The notes below the pieces were generated by a model that worked only from the letters and a program-made list of their open reading frames with translations, ran no database searches and was not told where the DNA came from. Positions 23,438 through 34,584 of a stretch of 64,000 nt of DNA are shown here, piece by piece. The position numbers and the translations under genes were made by a program. Every line of letters begins with the position of its first letter. Within the stretch, counting starts at the first letter, position 1. Source of the stretch: Macquaria australasica (Eukaryota; Chordata; Actinopteri; Centrarchiformes; Percichthyidae); NCBI GenBank assembly GCA_005408345.1, contig SEMN01000172.1, positions 746,501 through 810,500 of the forward strand, read 5' to 3'.

Positions 23438-24526
23438 TCAGAGCCCCTCGTCCTTCTCTGAGTCTGGAGAAACAGGCCTGGAAACGGTGAAAATGTTCTG
23501 ACGTTGTATTTTGGTTTTGGGTGTGGTGGAGGCAGATGGCGCCCCCATGGACGGACGCTTCTTGTCCGACAGCAGTTTGATAATTTCAGCTACCTGACTC
23601 TCCAGGGCGCCCAGACGGCCTCCCAGAGTTTGGATGTCCCCCCGGAGCTCCAGCCGGGTTTCGTGCAGCGCGGCCTGCAGGGCCTGCTCCGGGATGGGAC
23701 AGAAAGGGTGAGGGGACCCCACTCCTCCGGGGAGAGGGCTGTGGAGAAGGGGGGTGACTGCAGCGGGGGTCCGCGCCTCCCCCGCCCGGTCGATCCGCAG
23801 CTCACTCTTGGTGATGCCGCTGTCACAGGAGTCCGTTTTGCGGAGGGGATTGTTGCTGGACACCCCACCCTCCTCTACATCCCCGCTCCTTCCTGCTTCC
23901 TGACCTTTACCTTCCTGAGAGAGCATCTCCACGGAAACAGCCTTGACGTTGTTGTTCAGCCCCTCTTTCCTGGCCTCCACTGGAGCCATGTTGTTTTTCA
24001 GGCGCATCCAGCCGCTGGCCTTGACGGCCGGCTTTCCCAGCGCAGGGCTGGTGCTGACTTTAAGCCTGACAGTCTGCTCACCTCCACCTCCAGCAGAGCT
24101 GGGCTGCAGCTCCATGATATCACAGTTGTTCTGCTTGGCAGGAGGCTCGCCTGGATGGCTGTAGGCCAGCGAGCTCTGCATGGGCGTGACCTGAGACACA
24201 GTCAGCACGCTGCTGCTGGGCGGAGCCCCGTTCTGCATGGAGGAGGGGGGGCGCTGCAGGCTGAGAGGCAGGGAGTGCTGCAGGCTGGAGTGGCCCAGCT
24301 GCAGGCTGTGGGGGTGCAGGTGCTGCTCCACCTGCAGCTGGTTCTTCTCCAGGTCCAGCTGCGAGGCGGCTGCAGCTCCCTGGTTGCGGAGCTCCTTCTG
24401 CTGCTTGAACTTCTGGAAAAGCTTCCGGACAGGATGGTCCTGCGGGATGGTGAGCTGCACCTCGTTCTTCGCTCGCTGCCTCTCCTCCTCCTCCTTCTTC
24501 ACCTCACTGATCTTGCGGAAAATTAT
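23438..24526 (-). CDS. kcnh5: Kv10.2 (EAG2) voltage-gated K+ channel, last coding exon
   Basis: This exon encodes the cytoplasmic C-terminal 362 residues of the EAG-type delayed-rectifier channel, which assembles as tetramers in the plasma membrane. The acceptor is cctgcag on the minus strand (AG at 24528-24527), phase 0; the exon starts IIFRKISEVKKEEEER and ends with TGA at 23440-23438. Exon residues 31-45 (HPVRKLFQKFKQQKE) match the calmodulin-binding segment of EAG channels. Residues 226-241 (NPLRKTDSCDSGITKS) are a conserved KCNH1/KCNH5 block. Residues 279-322 (PEQALQ...IIKLLSDK) form the heptad-patterned tetramerising coiled coil, and the tail is SRPVSPDSEKDE. QKELRNQG, VTVSQVTP and GWMRLKNNM favour KCNH5 over KCNH1. 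Residues about 61-105 are an unusual His/Gln/Leu/Ser-rich stretch. The exon is strikingly GC-rich beside its introns. The a or b paralogue is not resolved. The ATG at 24541 is intronic. Confidence 0.95.
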   Translation of the reverse strand: MIFRKISEVKKEEEERQRAKNEVQLTIPQDHPVRKLFQKFKQQKELRNQGAAAASQLDLEKNQLQVEQHLHPHSLQLGHSSLQHSLPLSLQRPPSSMQNGAPPSSSVLTVSQVTPMQSSLAYSHPGEPPAKQNNCDIMELQPSSAGGGGEQTVRLKVSTSPALGKPAVKASGWMRLKNNMAPVEARKEGLNNNVKAVSVEMLSQEGKGQEAGRSGDVEEGGVSSNNPLRKTDSCDSGITKSELRIDRAGEARTPAAVTPLLHSPLPGGVGSPHPFCPIPEQALQAALHETRLELRGDIQTLGGRLGALESQVAEIIKLLSDKKRPSMGAPSASTTPKTKIQRQNIFTVSRPVSPDSEKDEGL

Positions 24527-25848
24527 CTGCAGGGGAAACACACAGAAAAGAACAACATGGCGCTTATCAGAACACTTATCATTTCATATGAATACTATGA
24601 ATAATAATTCTCTTTTCGGCGTTCCTGCCGAGCGTTGCACATTAATCATTGGAGATAAAGGCTTTTTCTACAGTGAGAAAATAAGAGAAAGATTTATTAT
24701 TATGGAAATCTGTCAGTCTGTCTTAACTTCTTCACCTGAGCACATTCACATGTCACACTCTCTCTACAGTATACTCAGGTACCGCAAAGTGTGGCTGACT
24801 TCTGGAAATCCGTGTTAAATTATCCATCAATGCTCCTACACCTTCCCCTGTATTATTCAACCTAAGTCTGGCGCAACTCTCTCCTGGCTCCTCTTACACA
24901 CTAATTACATTGGGAATGACAGAAATCCCGGCCAGGCAGCCAGCCAGCCATCCAACTAGTGGTTTAAATGTTATTCTTGGTTAAAATGATATTTCTCCCA
25001 ATAGATGGCAAGTTCAGCTGATCTTTGAGTTAAAGATGGGAGGGAGGGGAGTCGCCCACCTTGCTGTCCATCCATGATCTACCCCACCAACCGTCTTTAC
25101 CTCCTAAACTCCCTCCTTTCATCCATCTATACTCCCTGCTCATCCAGCCTCTGCTGCTGAGAGCTTCCAGAGCCAAACCAAGCAAAGTCTGCTCTCAGCT
25201 AGAAGAGGAGACATGAGGAGGGGGAGATAGAGAGGCCCCATCCATCATTTCAAATCTCCACGGCTACCTGGAGGCAAGACTTGGAAGATTAACACTTTTT
25301 ATTAAATTAACTATGACAAGTAGAGTGTGGTTTGATTAAAAGTAATTGAAAAGTTGGCACTGCTGGTTTTTTTTTACTCTTTCTGAAAAGAACAATGAGT
25401 CTACTGTCTTTGTGTACAGACAAGAATCTGTCACACTGAGCTGAAGACGCTGATGTGACGGGATCAGATATGATGAACCTCCATTAACTAACAATCACTT
25501 GGTATTAACTTCAGCATCTACAGTCCCTTCCTGTTATGATGTCAAGAACCAAACTGCATCAGATATGTCGCACAAAAGTGCATCTAAACACTACACTGAA
25601 AAGTACTTCAGCGTATGAATCTGAAAATAGGTAAAAATACTCTTTATATCAGTATGTAGAAAAGATGTTTTGGTATTTTTTCCTTCATTCTTCTGTGGAA
25701 GCATGGCTGAGCTTCCAATTCTACTTGTAGTCCTGCCTAACAAGGACTCTTGCCATCTCAAAGCCTGTCTAACAATACTGGTCTTGTTCTGAAGTGTTCA
25801 ATTCGTCTCCGGCTGGTCCTGACTGTTGACCTCAACCCCTCAAACCAA

Positions 25849-25880
25849 CCTTGACCTGAACTTGAACCTGAACCTGAACC
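25849..25880 (+). repeat. Hexanucleotide repeat (cctgaa)n
   Basis: About five imperfect units of cctgaa/cttgaa in tandem. Confidence 0.8.
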
Positions 25881-26100
25881 AGGGTTTGTGTCTGACTAAC
25901 TGTTCACGCAGATTCAAACCTTATCCTGGGTTATCGCCAACACACACAAACACACAAGCTCACATTCAGACTTAAAGTAACAGGCTCTCTCACAAGCCTG
26001 AAGCTTCTTTAGCGTTAAGTGCATAATTTACATACTCTGCTCTGATTGGGCAGTTTGTTTCTGTTGTTGCCACGACACTGGAGAACACTTTGGAACCGTA

Positions 26101-26315
26101 AGACTGTATATAAAGACGGACGATATGACAGCAGCTCCCCAAAAGTGAAGTCAAAACATCTCGATCGCCCTCTGGTGGCTGGCTGCAGTATAGGTCATAA
26201 GCCCCGCCCCCTCCATGTTAGCAGATGGGCCAAACTGAAAAATCTAAGTACACGTCAAATAAAAATGTTCCCAAAGATGGTTTCTGTCATTTTAGGTAGT
26301 TCTTATCACGAGAAA
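26101..26315 (+). repeat. Dispersed teleost repeat (ccctctggtggctggctgc family)
   Basis: tgtatataaagacggacga, then atcgccctctggtggctgg, gtcataagccccgcccc, gttagcagatgggcc and a ttctgtcattttaggtag tail occur in this order in a very abundant non-autonomous element of spiny-rayed fish, as I remember it. Start and end are approximate. Confidence 0.6.
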
Positions 26316-27419
26316 CGAGTAGGGCAGTGTGTTGACCCAGGTGCTTGAACCATGGAGCTCTGGTTGAGATGCCCTGACCACAATCAGTACAAAGAAATGC
26401 TATAGCTTTTCTCAAGTGAAAAGAAACTTCTTGCGATACATTAGACACACTGTAATTTACCCAGATCATCACTATAAAGACTTTGGCTGCCGGTCAGAGA
26501 TTTTAAAAACGCTCTAAAGAAAATCGGTTGGCATTGCAGTAATGGTTGGCAGCGTGTTAAAGCTCTGCGTGTTGAGTGCTTTGGCCACGTGGCACCGGGT
26601 TGAGAGGCCTGACTCATTTCTCACATTCAGCCTCATTTCTGCTGACACAATTATTCCGTCCTTCTGTGAGCCAGCGCTCACATTCGGAGCCTCATTCACA
26701 GTCTGAAGTGGCCGTCCACCGTGACACATGCACAGAATAACACGGAGCTATAAGATACGCTGCTAAATGGCTCTCTCTCTCGTCAGCGTCAGAGAAGTGA
26801 GAAGTCGTAATAGAAGGCTTGATAGATAAATGGCTCCTCACGACGAGCCACTCGGCTGAACAGCTGTTATATTAACGCAGTGAAACCAGGAGCCTCTGTA
26901 TGATCTCTACAAAGTATAACGTGAGAATACAAACCCTTGTTAATGCCTTTAAATGTATAATTGAAAGTTCAAGGTGACATTATGGCAGAAGTGATGAATC
27001 ATATTACATCATATCAAAATTTGTAAGACTTTCATGACATAAAACCTTTTTAGCTGAATAGGTTATGAAATTAGGTTACATTATAAGTTATTGAATACTT
27101 GCTGTAAAAGTACAGGCCTCATGTTAATCAAAATGTTTATTCATCTCCAGCAGTGAAACTACTTACATTTGATTTCCTCCTCTGGTGAGTAATTTGCTTC
27201 TTTGAGAGGGTTTTTAAATACTGGCTAACATCTATACACCAGCAACGTATTTGAGTTAATGATTTTTTTTTAAATGGCACTTCTTTTTCATAACACCTTT
27301 TGAAACTTTGCACTTTATATGTTTGTTAAAGGTATTCCTTTGTAGTTCATTCTTAAAGCAACATTACACACTATTTTACCTTAAAATAACAGCTTCAAAA
27401 TCATTTGATCGTGCACTCT

Positions 27420-27633
27420 GTAACTCGGGTCTGAGCAGGTACGAGAAGTGCGAAACGCTTTACGGCACTACGTCACTACGTCACACACGGGTCTAGCTCG
27501 GTATTCTCCGAACGAACATCATGGCAGAGGCCAAGAGACCGAAGAGGACGCTGACGGAGGAAGCTGAGAAGAGATCATCACATCACTGGTGGGTGTGGTC
27601 AGAGGTAAAACTGGCTGAAACTTTCAGCCAGAG
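27420..27633 (+). repeat. Repeat fragment with MAEAKRPKRTLTEEAEKR open frame
   Basis: A gc-richer block with tacgtcactacgtcacac is followed by an ATG (27521) that opens MAEAKRPKRTLTEEAEKRSS and reaches a stop at about 27656. The Lys/Arg-rich N-terminus resembles short frames I recall from multicopy fish DNA transposons. The frame is interrupted by the LTR-like block that begins at 27634. Assignment to a family is a guess. Confidence 0.35.
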
Positions 27634-28054
27634 TGTCAGGTTCCGTCAAGTCAAGTAGTCTGTGTCGTGTTGTTTCCTGTTTTATTTTGGTAGTCTCTGG
27701 TGTCATTCCCCATGTCCTGTCAAGTTTCCCGCCTGTGTGGTTGCCCTAATGTGTTTCACCTGTGTCTTGTTGTCTCCTCCCCCTCAGTGTATTTAAGGTG
27801 TGTTTTCCTTCCCTTCAGTGCCAGACTGTCTTGACCCTGTGTGAGCTTTCCAGCGGTTTTCCCTTGTGCATTTTCCTCGTGTTTGTGAACCCTCGCTTGT
27901 GTTTCTGGACCTGTGTATTTTGCCTAGTGTTTTTGGATACCTCTGCCTGATTGGACTGACTTCCCGTGTACCGAACTGTTTTACATTAATGTATTTGGAC
28001 TTTTCCTCTGTGTCTGTGTCTGCATTGTGAGTCCTCCGTCTTGTGAGCTTGACA
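27634..28054 (+). mobile_element. LTR-like block (possible solo LTR), 421 bp
   Basis: It starts TGTCAGG and ends CTTGACA, so the ends are TGTCA/TGACA inverted repeats, as in LTRs. The flanking 5-mers cagag (27629-27633) and gagag (28055-28059) agree at 4 of 5 positions, a possible target-site duplication. It is T-rich with a TATA-like gtgtatttaagg near 27786. There are no internal coding genes, primer-binding site or second LTR. Alternatively it may be the 5' region of a LINE. Confidence 0.4.
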
Positions 28055-28189
28055 GAGAGGCCGGTGAATCACTGCTTTTCAGCCGTGTGTTAGATTATTC
28101 TTTGAATATACAAGCTTTGTCAGGTGCTGTCTGGCCGATTGTAACATGATGTTCCAGGATTTTAACAGGTCAAAACTTGAGATTTGAAT

Positions 28190-28260
28190 GTTTTTGCTTT
28201 CAAGTCTCAAGTTGTGTCTTTAAGTCAAGTCTCGTGTCCCCATTTTTATAAATTAAGTCA
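28190..28260. repeat. aagtc/caagtctc-rich dispersed fragment
   Basis: tttcaagtctcaagttgtgt and ttaagtcaagtctcgtgt match a simple-like motif found in many fish DNA elements. Short and weak. Confidence 0.3.
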
Positions 28261-29194
28261 AATTGCAATAGAGCTTTGCAATGAACTGTGTCTACACTGT
28301 ATATAGAATTGATGAGTTTTAACACAAAAGGTTTAAAGACATAATTCTGTGCCCTCGAGAAATGTATTATTTAGTTGACAATATAATTTAAGCTGCACTA
28401 GACAACTTTAAGAAAAATCAGCATCATCCTTTGAACAACATGATCAGTTGCAGGCTCTTTATGGGTCAGCTTTGTATATTGCTGCACAATTTTGATTCTT
28501 TATTTCCTCTGCATTTTGCCTTCAGTGTCCACACAGCACATTAATTTGGAAGTAATTTGGGCAAATAGGACAAACATATGGCTTCTTAATTAGTAGGAAA
28601 AGACAGTTGTTTTGCACTAAAATGTAGCCCAGTGCAGCTTTTAAAAGGCTTCATGATTTTCTGGAGTGATTTCCACTCGGACGTCATCAACAACAGTACA
28701 GCAGAGTACAGCAGTGCTGAAAGTGCACCAAAAACCATCCAACAAAACCTCAAATGCAGACAAAAACAAACATGCCTGCATCGTAGTGGAAGCAGCAGTT
28801 ATGTAACAGATGCTTCCTGCCAGCTCGTACACACCTGCGTCCTCTAACGTGTGTTTATGAAATACAGTCGCTGAACAGCGAAGCACATGTGCCACTTCTA
28901 CAAGGGCAGGGTTTGTCTGAAAGACACCAGATAGTGTGTGTGTGTGTGTGCGCGAGTCGGTTGGTCAGATTGTCCCAGAAAGTCACAGGTATGAACCCTG
29001 CAACAGCAAATGGACTGTCAAAAATTGTGTGTGTGTACTGTAACGGTTATCTAAGAGCTGCTGTGCATTAAAGTCAGTGTGGTCCTTTCATAGTTCACCC
29101 CACACTCCCCTGAGAGCACTGCGGTGTTCCCCTGAGAGCTCCATATGCAGATTTGAGGATGCATATGCTAATAGAAGGGGAATTAGCATGCAAC

Positions 29195-29475
29195 ACCTCA
29201 TAAAGGTTAGGGGACCTTCGTCGTCAAGGTTACAATAATAATCACGTGCTTAAGGTTAGGAAACGATCGTGGTTAAAAGAAACTTACGTTGAGTCATGGT
29301 AGGAAATGAAGAGCAGCCTCCTGTGTTAAAGTCTTTTTGTTGAGGGCTTTGTCGCTCCATAATAACGTCACCTGACTTCCTCCTTTGCTCTCGTCATAAT
29401 TAATACGGCCACTAGAGGACTTCGTCAAACGTAAACATACTGTATGTAGTTTTGGGGCACCTGCTGATACGACTG
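29195..29475 (+). repeat. Dispersed repeat (aaggttaggaaacgatcgtgg family)
   Basis: cttaaggttaggaaacgatc, tggttaaaagaaacttacgt and the later cgtcacctgac segment follow the order of a repeat I recall from many teleost introns. Boundaries uncertain. Confidence 0.4.
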
Positions 29476-29689
29476 ATTTTTGTCGTTTTTCTTCGGAGGA
29501 CAATCTCGGCCCGTGTAATTTTTGGTGATTCGATTTTCCTTTCAGAAACAAGGATTAAAAAACAAAACAGGTATGAATTTCGTTCTTTGTGGGCATCAAA
29601 AAAAGGAAAATAAATGTGTTTCCCTGTTTTCATATTGAAGTGTTTAATCAAATTAATTAGAAAACCAAAACCAAAAAAGTCTAATTTCT

Positions 29690-29975
29690 TTTTCAGCAGG
29701 ACTCTTTAAATTCTTTTAAGACTCGTCTCATCAGTTCATTTTATATAATGGTATAGTTTTTATATAACCTCATCCACATCGTATCTTTACTACCTGTACT
29801 CTATAATTTGTATTCCTCTGTGGTAATACATAGTTTTTGTTCTTATTTGATGTTTGAGATGAGATTATTTTGTTACATATTCTTGTTTGACATTTTATCT
29901 GTTTCCATGCAACTGTTTATCTATGTACTGTGAAAAAAGCTTTACAAATAAACACCATTTCTTTTTTCATTCCAT
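29690..29975 (+). repeat. LINE 3' end remnant (L2/Maui-like)
   Basis: It begins near ctctttaaattcttttaaga followed by ctcgtctcatcag and ends with tgtgaaaaaagctttacaaa followed by taaa. This resembles the end of reverse transcriptase (SFKTRLI..) and the tail (gctttataaataaa type) of L2-like LINEs. No intact coding sequence. Confidence 0.5.
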
Positions 29976-32137
29976 TATTTCAAGCATTATGTGAAGGACC
30001 TCTGCTGCACAGATCACTGCTTCAGCTGTAAAACTAATCACACAGGCTGCCCTCTTGCTCTCTAAAGCCTTTTTATAAATGAGGTGTTTTCTGATCTGAT
30101 CCGACCCCTGAGTCCTGCTGACCTTCAAGTCTCGTAGCAAAGCAAAGTGGTCTCTTCATGTTGTCTTTACAGCTCCTCTCAGAGGATGGCAGAGCAGCAG
30201 TAATTTGAAGGAGCTGGCGTTACAGATGTATCCATTTGAATAATGGCTAATTAATTAGAGTTACAAGTAATTTACATGCACATCACCATAACAGGCAAAG
30301 AACACAGGACTCAGCTGCTTGTTTTACTCCAGACAGCTAATTAAGGGCTGATTTACACCTGAGATACCAGGCAACAGTAAATAATTGGCTCATAGGACAC
30401 AAAACCAGTGTTTCTCATGGTGTAAAGAATCCAGGGTTTTGAAACTATTGCTGGATTTCTTGGATTTCTGTAATTGTGGCATGAGCAGGTGTGATTTGGA
30501 GGCAGAGCAGGGGGTTGGTTCCCTGCTGCTGAGCCGGCTGGTGAACCTGTTCAGAGGCAGTTTGATTGGAAACAATTGGAGAGGAATTGGTTTCTTCCTG
30601 CATGACAGCTGTTTTTAGGAACTTTCTTAAAACCTGCAAAACATTTAAATGGAGACACAACTTTAGATGCATATGACTTTGTATGTAGCGCTCTGTTAAA
30701 CATAAATGGCTCAGCATGTCCTCTTTACATCAGGAGCCAAATCCACACATAGAAACGCACAGAATTTGTAGAAAATCAAAAAAGAGACAAGATTTTGTCT
30801 CCATTTTGAAACGGAGCGAATGTTCGTAAGACAGAAGTAAAATGTGACCAAATGTCGGGGAGCTTGACGGGCAAAAACATGATCACCTATAACTATGCAA
30901 ATTAAGTTGTCTGTCTGTAATTGTTCTGACTCTGAACAGCTTGTGTGGCAGGAAACCAGCAGGAAATGCACTTCTGTCTAGTTTAACAACTGCACAGACG
31001 GAAGTTCTTTTAACGACTTGATGGCGGGATCGTGGTTACCTAAAATCAGATTAGTCAAAAACATTTTAGAAATACAGCATTGGAAAACACTGATATAAGT
31101 CATGTAATGAATGTCTTTCCCTGCATAAACCTTCATCATCTGTGCCACAAAAAGTTGAATTGTTGCTCACATGAGGCCTTAAACCACAGGATGTTACTGT
31201 ACATGTTCAGTCTATGGATTTATATCTCTGCACGCTACAACATCTGTGACTTCTTTTAAACCTCTCTAGCTCACTTACATTTATCCAGAAAAGAAAAAAC
31301 AAAGCATTATCAAAGAAGCTTTTTGCTCTTAAATAACGACTGGACATCCGGCCAATCAGATCACTTAAACAACATTAACCTATAGGTGTGAATATGTAGT
31401 AACATCATTATGTCAACTTCATTTCTGTTCATTTAACAAATCGTTAAGTTGAGAATAAAATGGTTGTAGTGTCAACAGCTAAGGAGTGGTGGCGTTTTGT
31501 TCTGCCTTTATTATGTAACAAAACAGCTGATTGGATCTACTTCCCTAAAACAGAGAATAAAGATGAGAGCAGGTTTTATTCTAAGAGGAGAAGCATGTGT
31601 ACACTTGTGTTTTCTGCTCTCTCAGCTTCAGAGAGCTGTTGGCTCAGAGGCGCTCCAAACATCGTGGCACCAAACATCTATTTTTGTCTCAGACTTCAAA
31701 GCTCTCGTGTGATAAATATAGTTCAAATCTAAACTGGATTTCAGCGTCGATAAAGCCCTTCCCCCAGAACGAGAGCACCAGCTCGAGACAGAACAAGTGC
31801 AACATTATGTTTACGAGCTGCCCGAATGTACGTCAGGCCTGTTTAAATATTCAGGGGCAGAGCAGAAGGAGAGTGTCAGGGTTTATTTAGGGTTTCACAG
31901 AGAGAGAGAGACGCTGGTTGGGCTGAGTAATGTCTTCATTTCAGCCGGGCTGTGATATTCTGACTGGAGGGGAGGAATGAAATAGAAAACATTACACACT
32001 GTAAATCTGAGCAGGGAGAAAGTGACGAGAAGGAAATATTATGTAATATTAAACGCAAGTACAGACAGCATTTGATACAGTGTAGGATACTATCTGCTGA
32101 TGTTATTCATACCACTGATTTATTTTGTCTGTTGCAC

Positions 32138-32512
32138 TGCACACCTTTAGAGAGAGAGAAAGAGCGTCAAAGAAAAACAATAAAGACAACTGAAGAAAAA
32201 AGAAGAGACACATGAGGAGAAAATGAACACGACGAAAAAAGGAGTGACAAAGGTAGAGAGGAGGTGAGGAAAAGAGGGAGGAAGGAAAAAAACTGCAGAA
32301 GATGAATGAGAAAGAGGGTGAGAAAGAAAGACAATACATGTAGTAGTGAAGACTGGCCTGAAGACAGAAAACAGGATGGAAAAAAACAGAAATGGAAAAC
32401 AAGAGAGAGAGGAAGGGTAAAAATGCACTTTATACAAAAACGAGGAGAAAGTCAGAGATGGTCAAGGAAGGAAGAAAGAGGGTGTAAAGAGAGAAACCAG
32501 TGTGGAATAAGA
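32138..32512 (+). repeat. Long purine-rich (GA-rich) tract
   Basis: About 370 bases in which A and G make up the great majority of the + strand, with many gagaaag and aggaag strings and few pyrimidine runs. Open frames on both strands here are Lys/Arg/Glu-rich or Ser/Phe/Leu-rich artefacts. It is probably a decayed GA microsatellite. Confidence 0.7.
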
Positions 32513-32838
32513 AGACCAGTATCCTGAAAATGATGTTCATACTGACTGTTTCTGAAGCACACATTTTATGTCCAGTGTCAATGCAGGAAGTAATGTGCCC
32601 TTCATGTAGCGAAGAAGAAAGTAAAGGTGGCGACCTTCATGTCACGAGCAACAATTCATTTTCGTTAACCACTAACCACTTTAGCCATAGATTATTTGTC
32701 AGAAAGACTTTAAAAAAACGTTGTCATTGAATGTAATCAAGGTTTCTGCAGAATCGTTCAATATCAATACTTTTGTCTGGTGTTAGGAGATACCCTACGA
32801 CCTTACAGTGTAGGTAGATTTACAGTACATTTACAAAT

Positions 32839-32860
32839 TATATATATATATATATATATA
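32839..32860. repeat. (TA)n microsatellite
   Basis: Eleven TA units. Confidence 0.95.
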
Positions 32861-33262
32861 AATAAAATATATGTCAAAAATCTAAGTAGCTATTCAACAA
32901 CACCACACAATTAAACATCAAATATACTGTTAAATAAAAATGTTACCGAAAACATTTCCTTTTCTGAAATGATCTCCCAACTAAATGTGAGTGTGTAGTC
33001 AAAGAGTCTTTTTACTTTTGTTTTTTAGTGATATAAGGACTGTTTTAGGACTTTTATTTAGTAAATGGACTGTTTTCAGTTTAGTGAGTTAGACTTTGAA
33101 GACCACAGAGATATTAATTAGCCTGTAGTATCTTTCTAGTGTGTACAGCTATAACAATCATTATAATATCCATATCCAATATCCTATCATCAAGATATTC
33201 TGTATATTAGCTGCCTGTTCACTGGCAGTCACCTTTCAACAACAAAATAAAGTTTACAGTGC

Positions 33263-33287
33263 AGATAGATAGATAGATAGATAGATA
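33263..33287 (+). repeat. (AGAT)n microsatellite
   Basis: Six uninterrupted tetranucleotide units. Confidence 0.95.
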
Positions 33288-33620
33288 AAAGCTAAGAGAA
33301 AGGAACGAGAGGAGGGAGAGGAGAAGAAATCAGCATATATAATGTGACCAGAAAGAGAGAGAGGATGATTTCTGCCTCCTTATCTACCAAACTCAATATC
33401 TAATGTGGCCCAAATGAGGAATTTGCTGCAAAGCATTGTGGGTCATGATCACCTCCAGCCTCTTTCTCTCTGAGCACTTTTCATTTTGATGTTTCCTCAG
33501 CTGATGTCACTCTCCTCCATCACTCTCACTGTACCGTCGAGGAGGAAATCACTCCCTCTCTTTTATTTTTAAAATTTTTTTTTTTACTGCTGATGGTTTG
33601 TTGTTCATGCAGAGCTGCCG

Positions 33621-33623
<3 letters not shown>

Positions 33624-33661
<38 letters not shown>
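33624..33661 (+). repeat. (CT)n microsatellite
   Basis: Nineteen CT units without interruption; the opposite strand is pure GA. Confidence 0.97.
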
Positions 33662-33664
<3 letters not shown>

Positions 33665-34131
33665 ATTCATCACTGTAATCGGCCAGCACGAAGCGGCTGC
33701 GTGTGAATGTGGCGAGAGAGCGGCGTGCAGGAATGACGGAGGAGCCCATTAGAGAGGAGCGTGACTTGTTTGTGTAACAGGTCACATTTCAGATAAACCA
33801 GCAAACACAACACAGAGCAACAGAGCAGAGAAAAGCTGATACACACCTTCAGACAGGGAAGCAGCTGGGGTGGCAAACTCTTATTTAGACCAACATGAAG
33901 AATTTAAGATTGTCAACGTAAGAAAAAAGGTCATTTTAACTCAAACTAAACTTTCTGCTAAATGAACTTTGAGGTTGTTTTGTCAGCTGCTGTTTCCAAC
34001 TTCAACTTTTAAGCCAAACATGAATGAGAAATCCTTAAAGAGCTCCGAAACAAATGGAAATCTGAACATCTACAATTCCTTGACAACTGCTGATGGAGGT
34101 CAAGTGATATGATCAAAAACTCCAGATCACA

Positions 34132-34159
34132 GACTAAATGCAACTCGAGGTGAGATTGT
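34132..34159. repeat. Third arm related to the inverted repeat at 34490-34584
   Basis: gactaaatgcaactcgaggt continuing to gagattgt aligns with the right arm at 34555-34584 (actaaatggaccttgaggtg then agactgt). The upstream ctgctgatgg is also shared. It suggests a second, older copy of the same element about 400 bases away. Confidence 0.6.
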
Positions 34160-34489
34160 CAGAATAGTTGGTTTTCACATACAAGGAATAAAGTACTATA
34201 AATGTCAAGAAGTATAAATATAAAATAAAAGATGACAATAAAAACATGAAAATATATTATAAAAGGTGTGTACAGTACATCTGTTTTTAGAATGAAAGAG
34301 CTGTACAGTGTGTTGTCAAAGAGAAGATTTAATTATGTTTCCATTGAGTTTTAGTCTTCTGAGCTTTGAACTGAGTAGTTTGACCAAAAATAAATGAATA
34401 AATAACATTTTCTTTATCTTTTTGGTGAGCGAAGCTTCAGCGAATGAAGTTTAATCAGTTGCCATGGAGATTATGTGTACAATGAGAAA

Positions 34490-34584
34490 ACAATCTCACC
34501 TCAAGGTCCATTTAGTAGCTGTTCAATAACCCCATCTGCTGATGAAGATCATGTGCCACTAAATGGACCTTGAGGTGAGACTGT
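34490..34584. mobile_element. Palindromic MITE-like element with 30-bp arms
   Basis: The left arm 34490-34519 (acaatctcacctcaaggtcc then atttagtagc) and right arm 34555-34584 are reverse complements with two mismatches. They are separated by 35 nt that include ctgctgatgaagatca. The structure would fold into a strong hairpin. There is no coding capacity. Confidence 0.75.

Noticed and set aside
24527..24541. ATG in frame with the kcnh5 last exon as a start codon
   Set aside because: It lies upstream of the cctgcag acceptor; the preceding exon at 54267-54463 joins in phase to IIFRKI.
23504..24604. 366-codon open frame on the + strand
   Set aside because: It is antisense to the kcnh5 last exon over nearly its whole length; the frame is open because the coding strand is GC-rich. 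It shows no domain and is low-complexity (Leu/Gly/Arg/Gln).
24237..24818. 193-codon + strand frame rich in Cys/Arg/Ser
   Set aside because: Another shadow of the kcnh5 exon, running into the intron; no family pattern.
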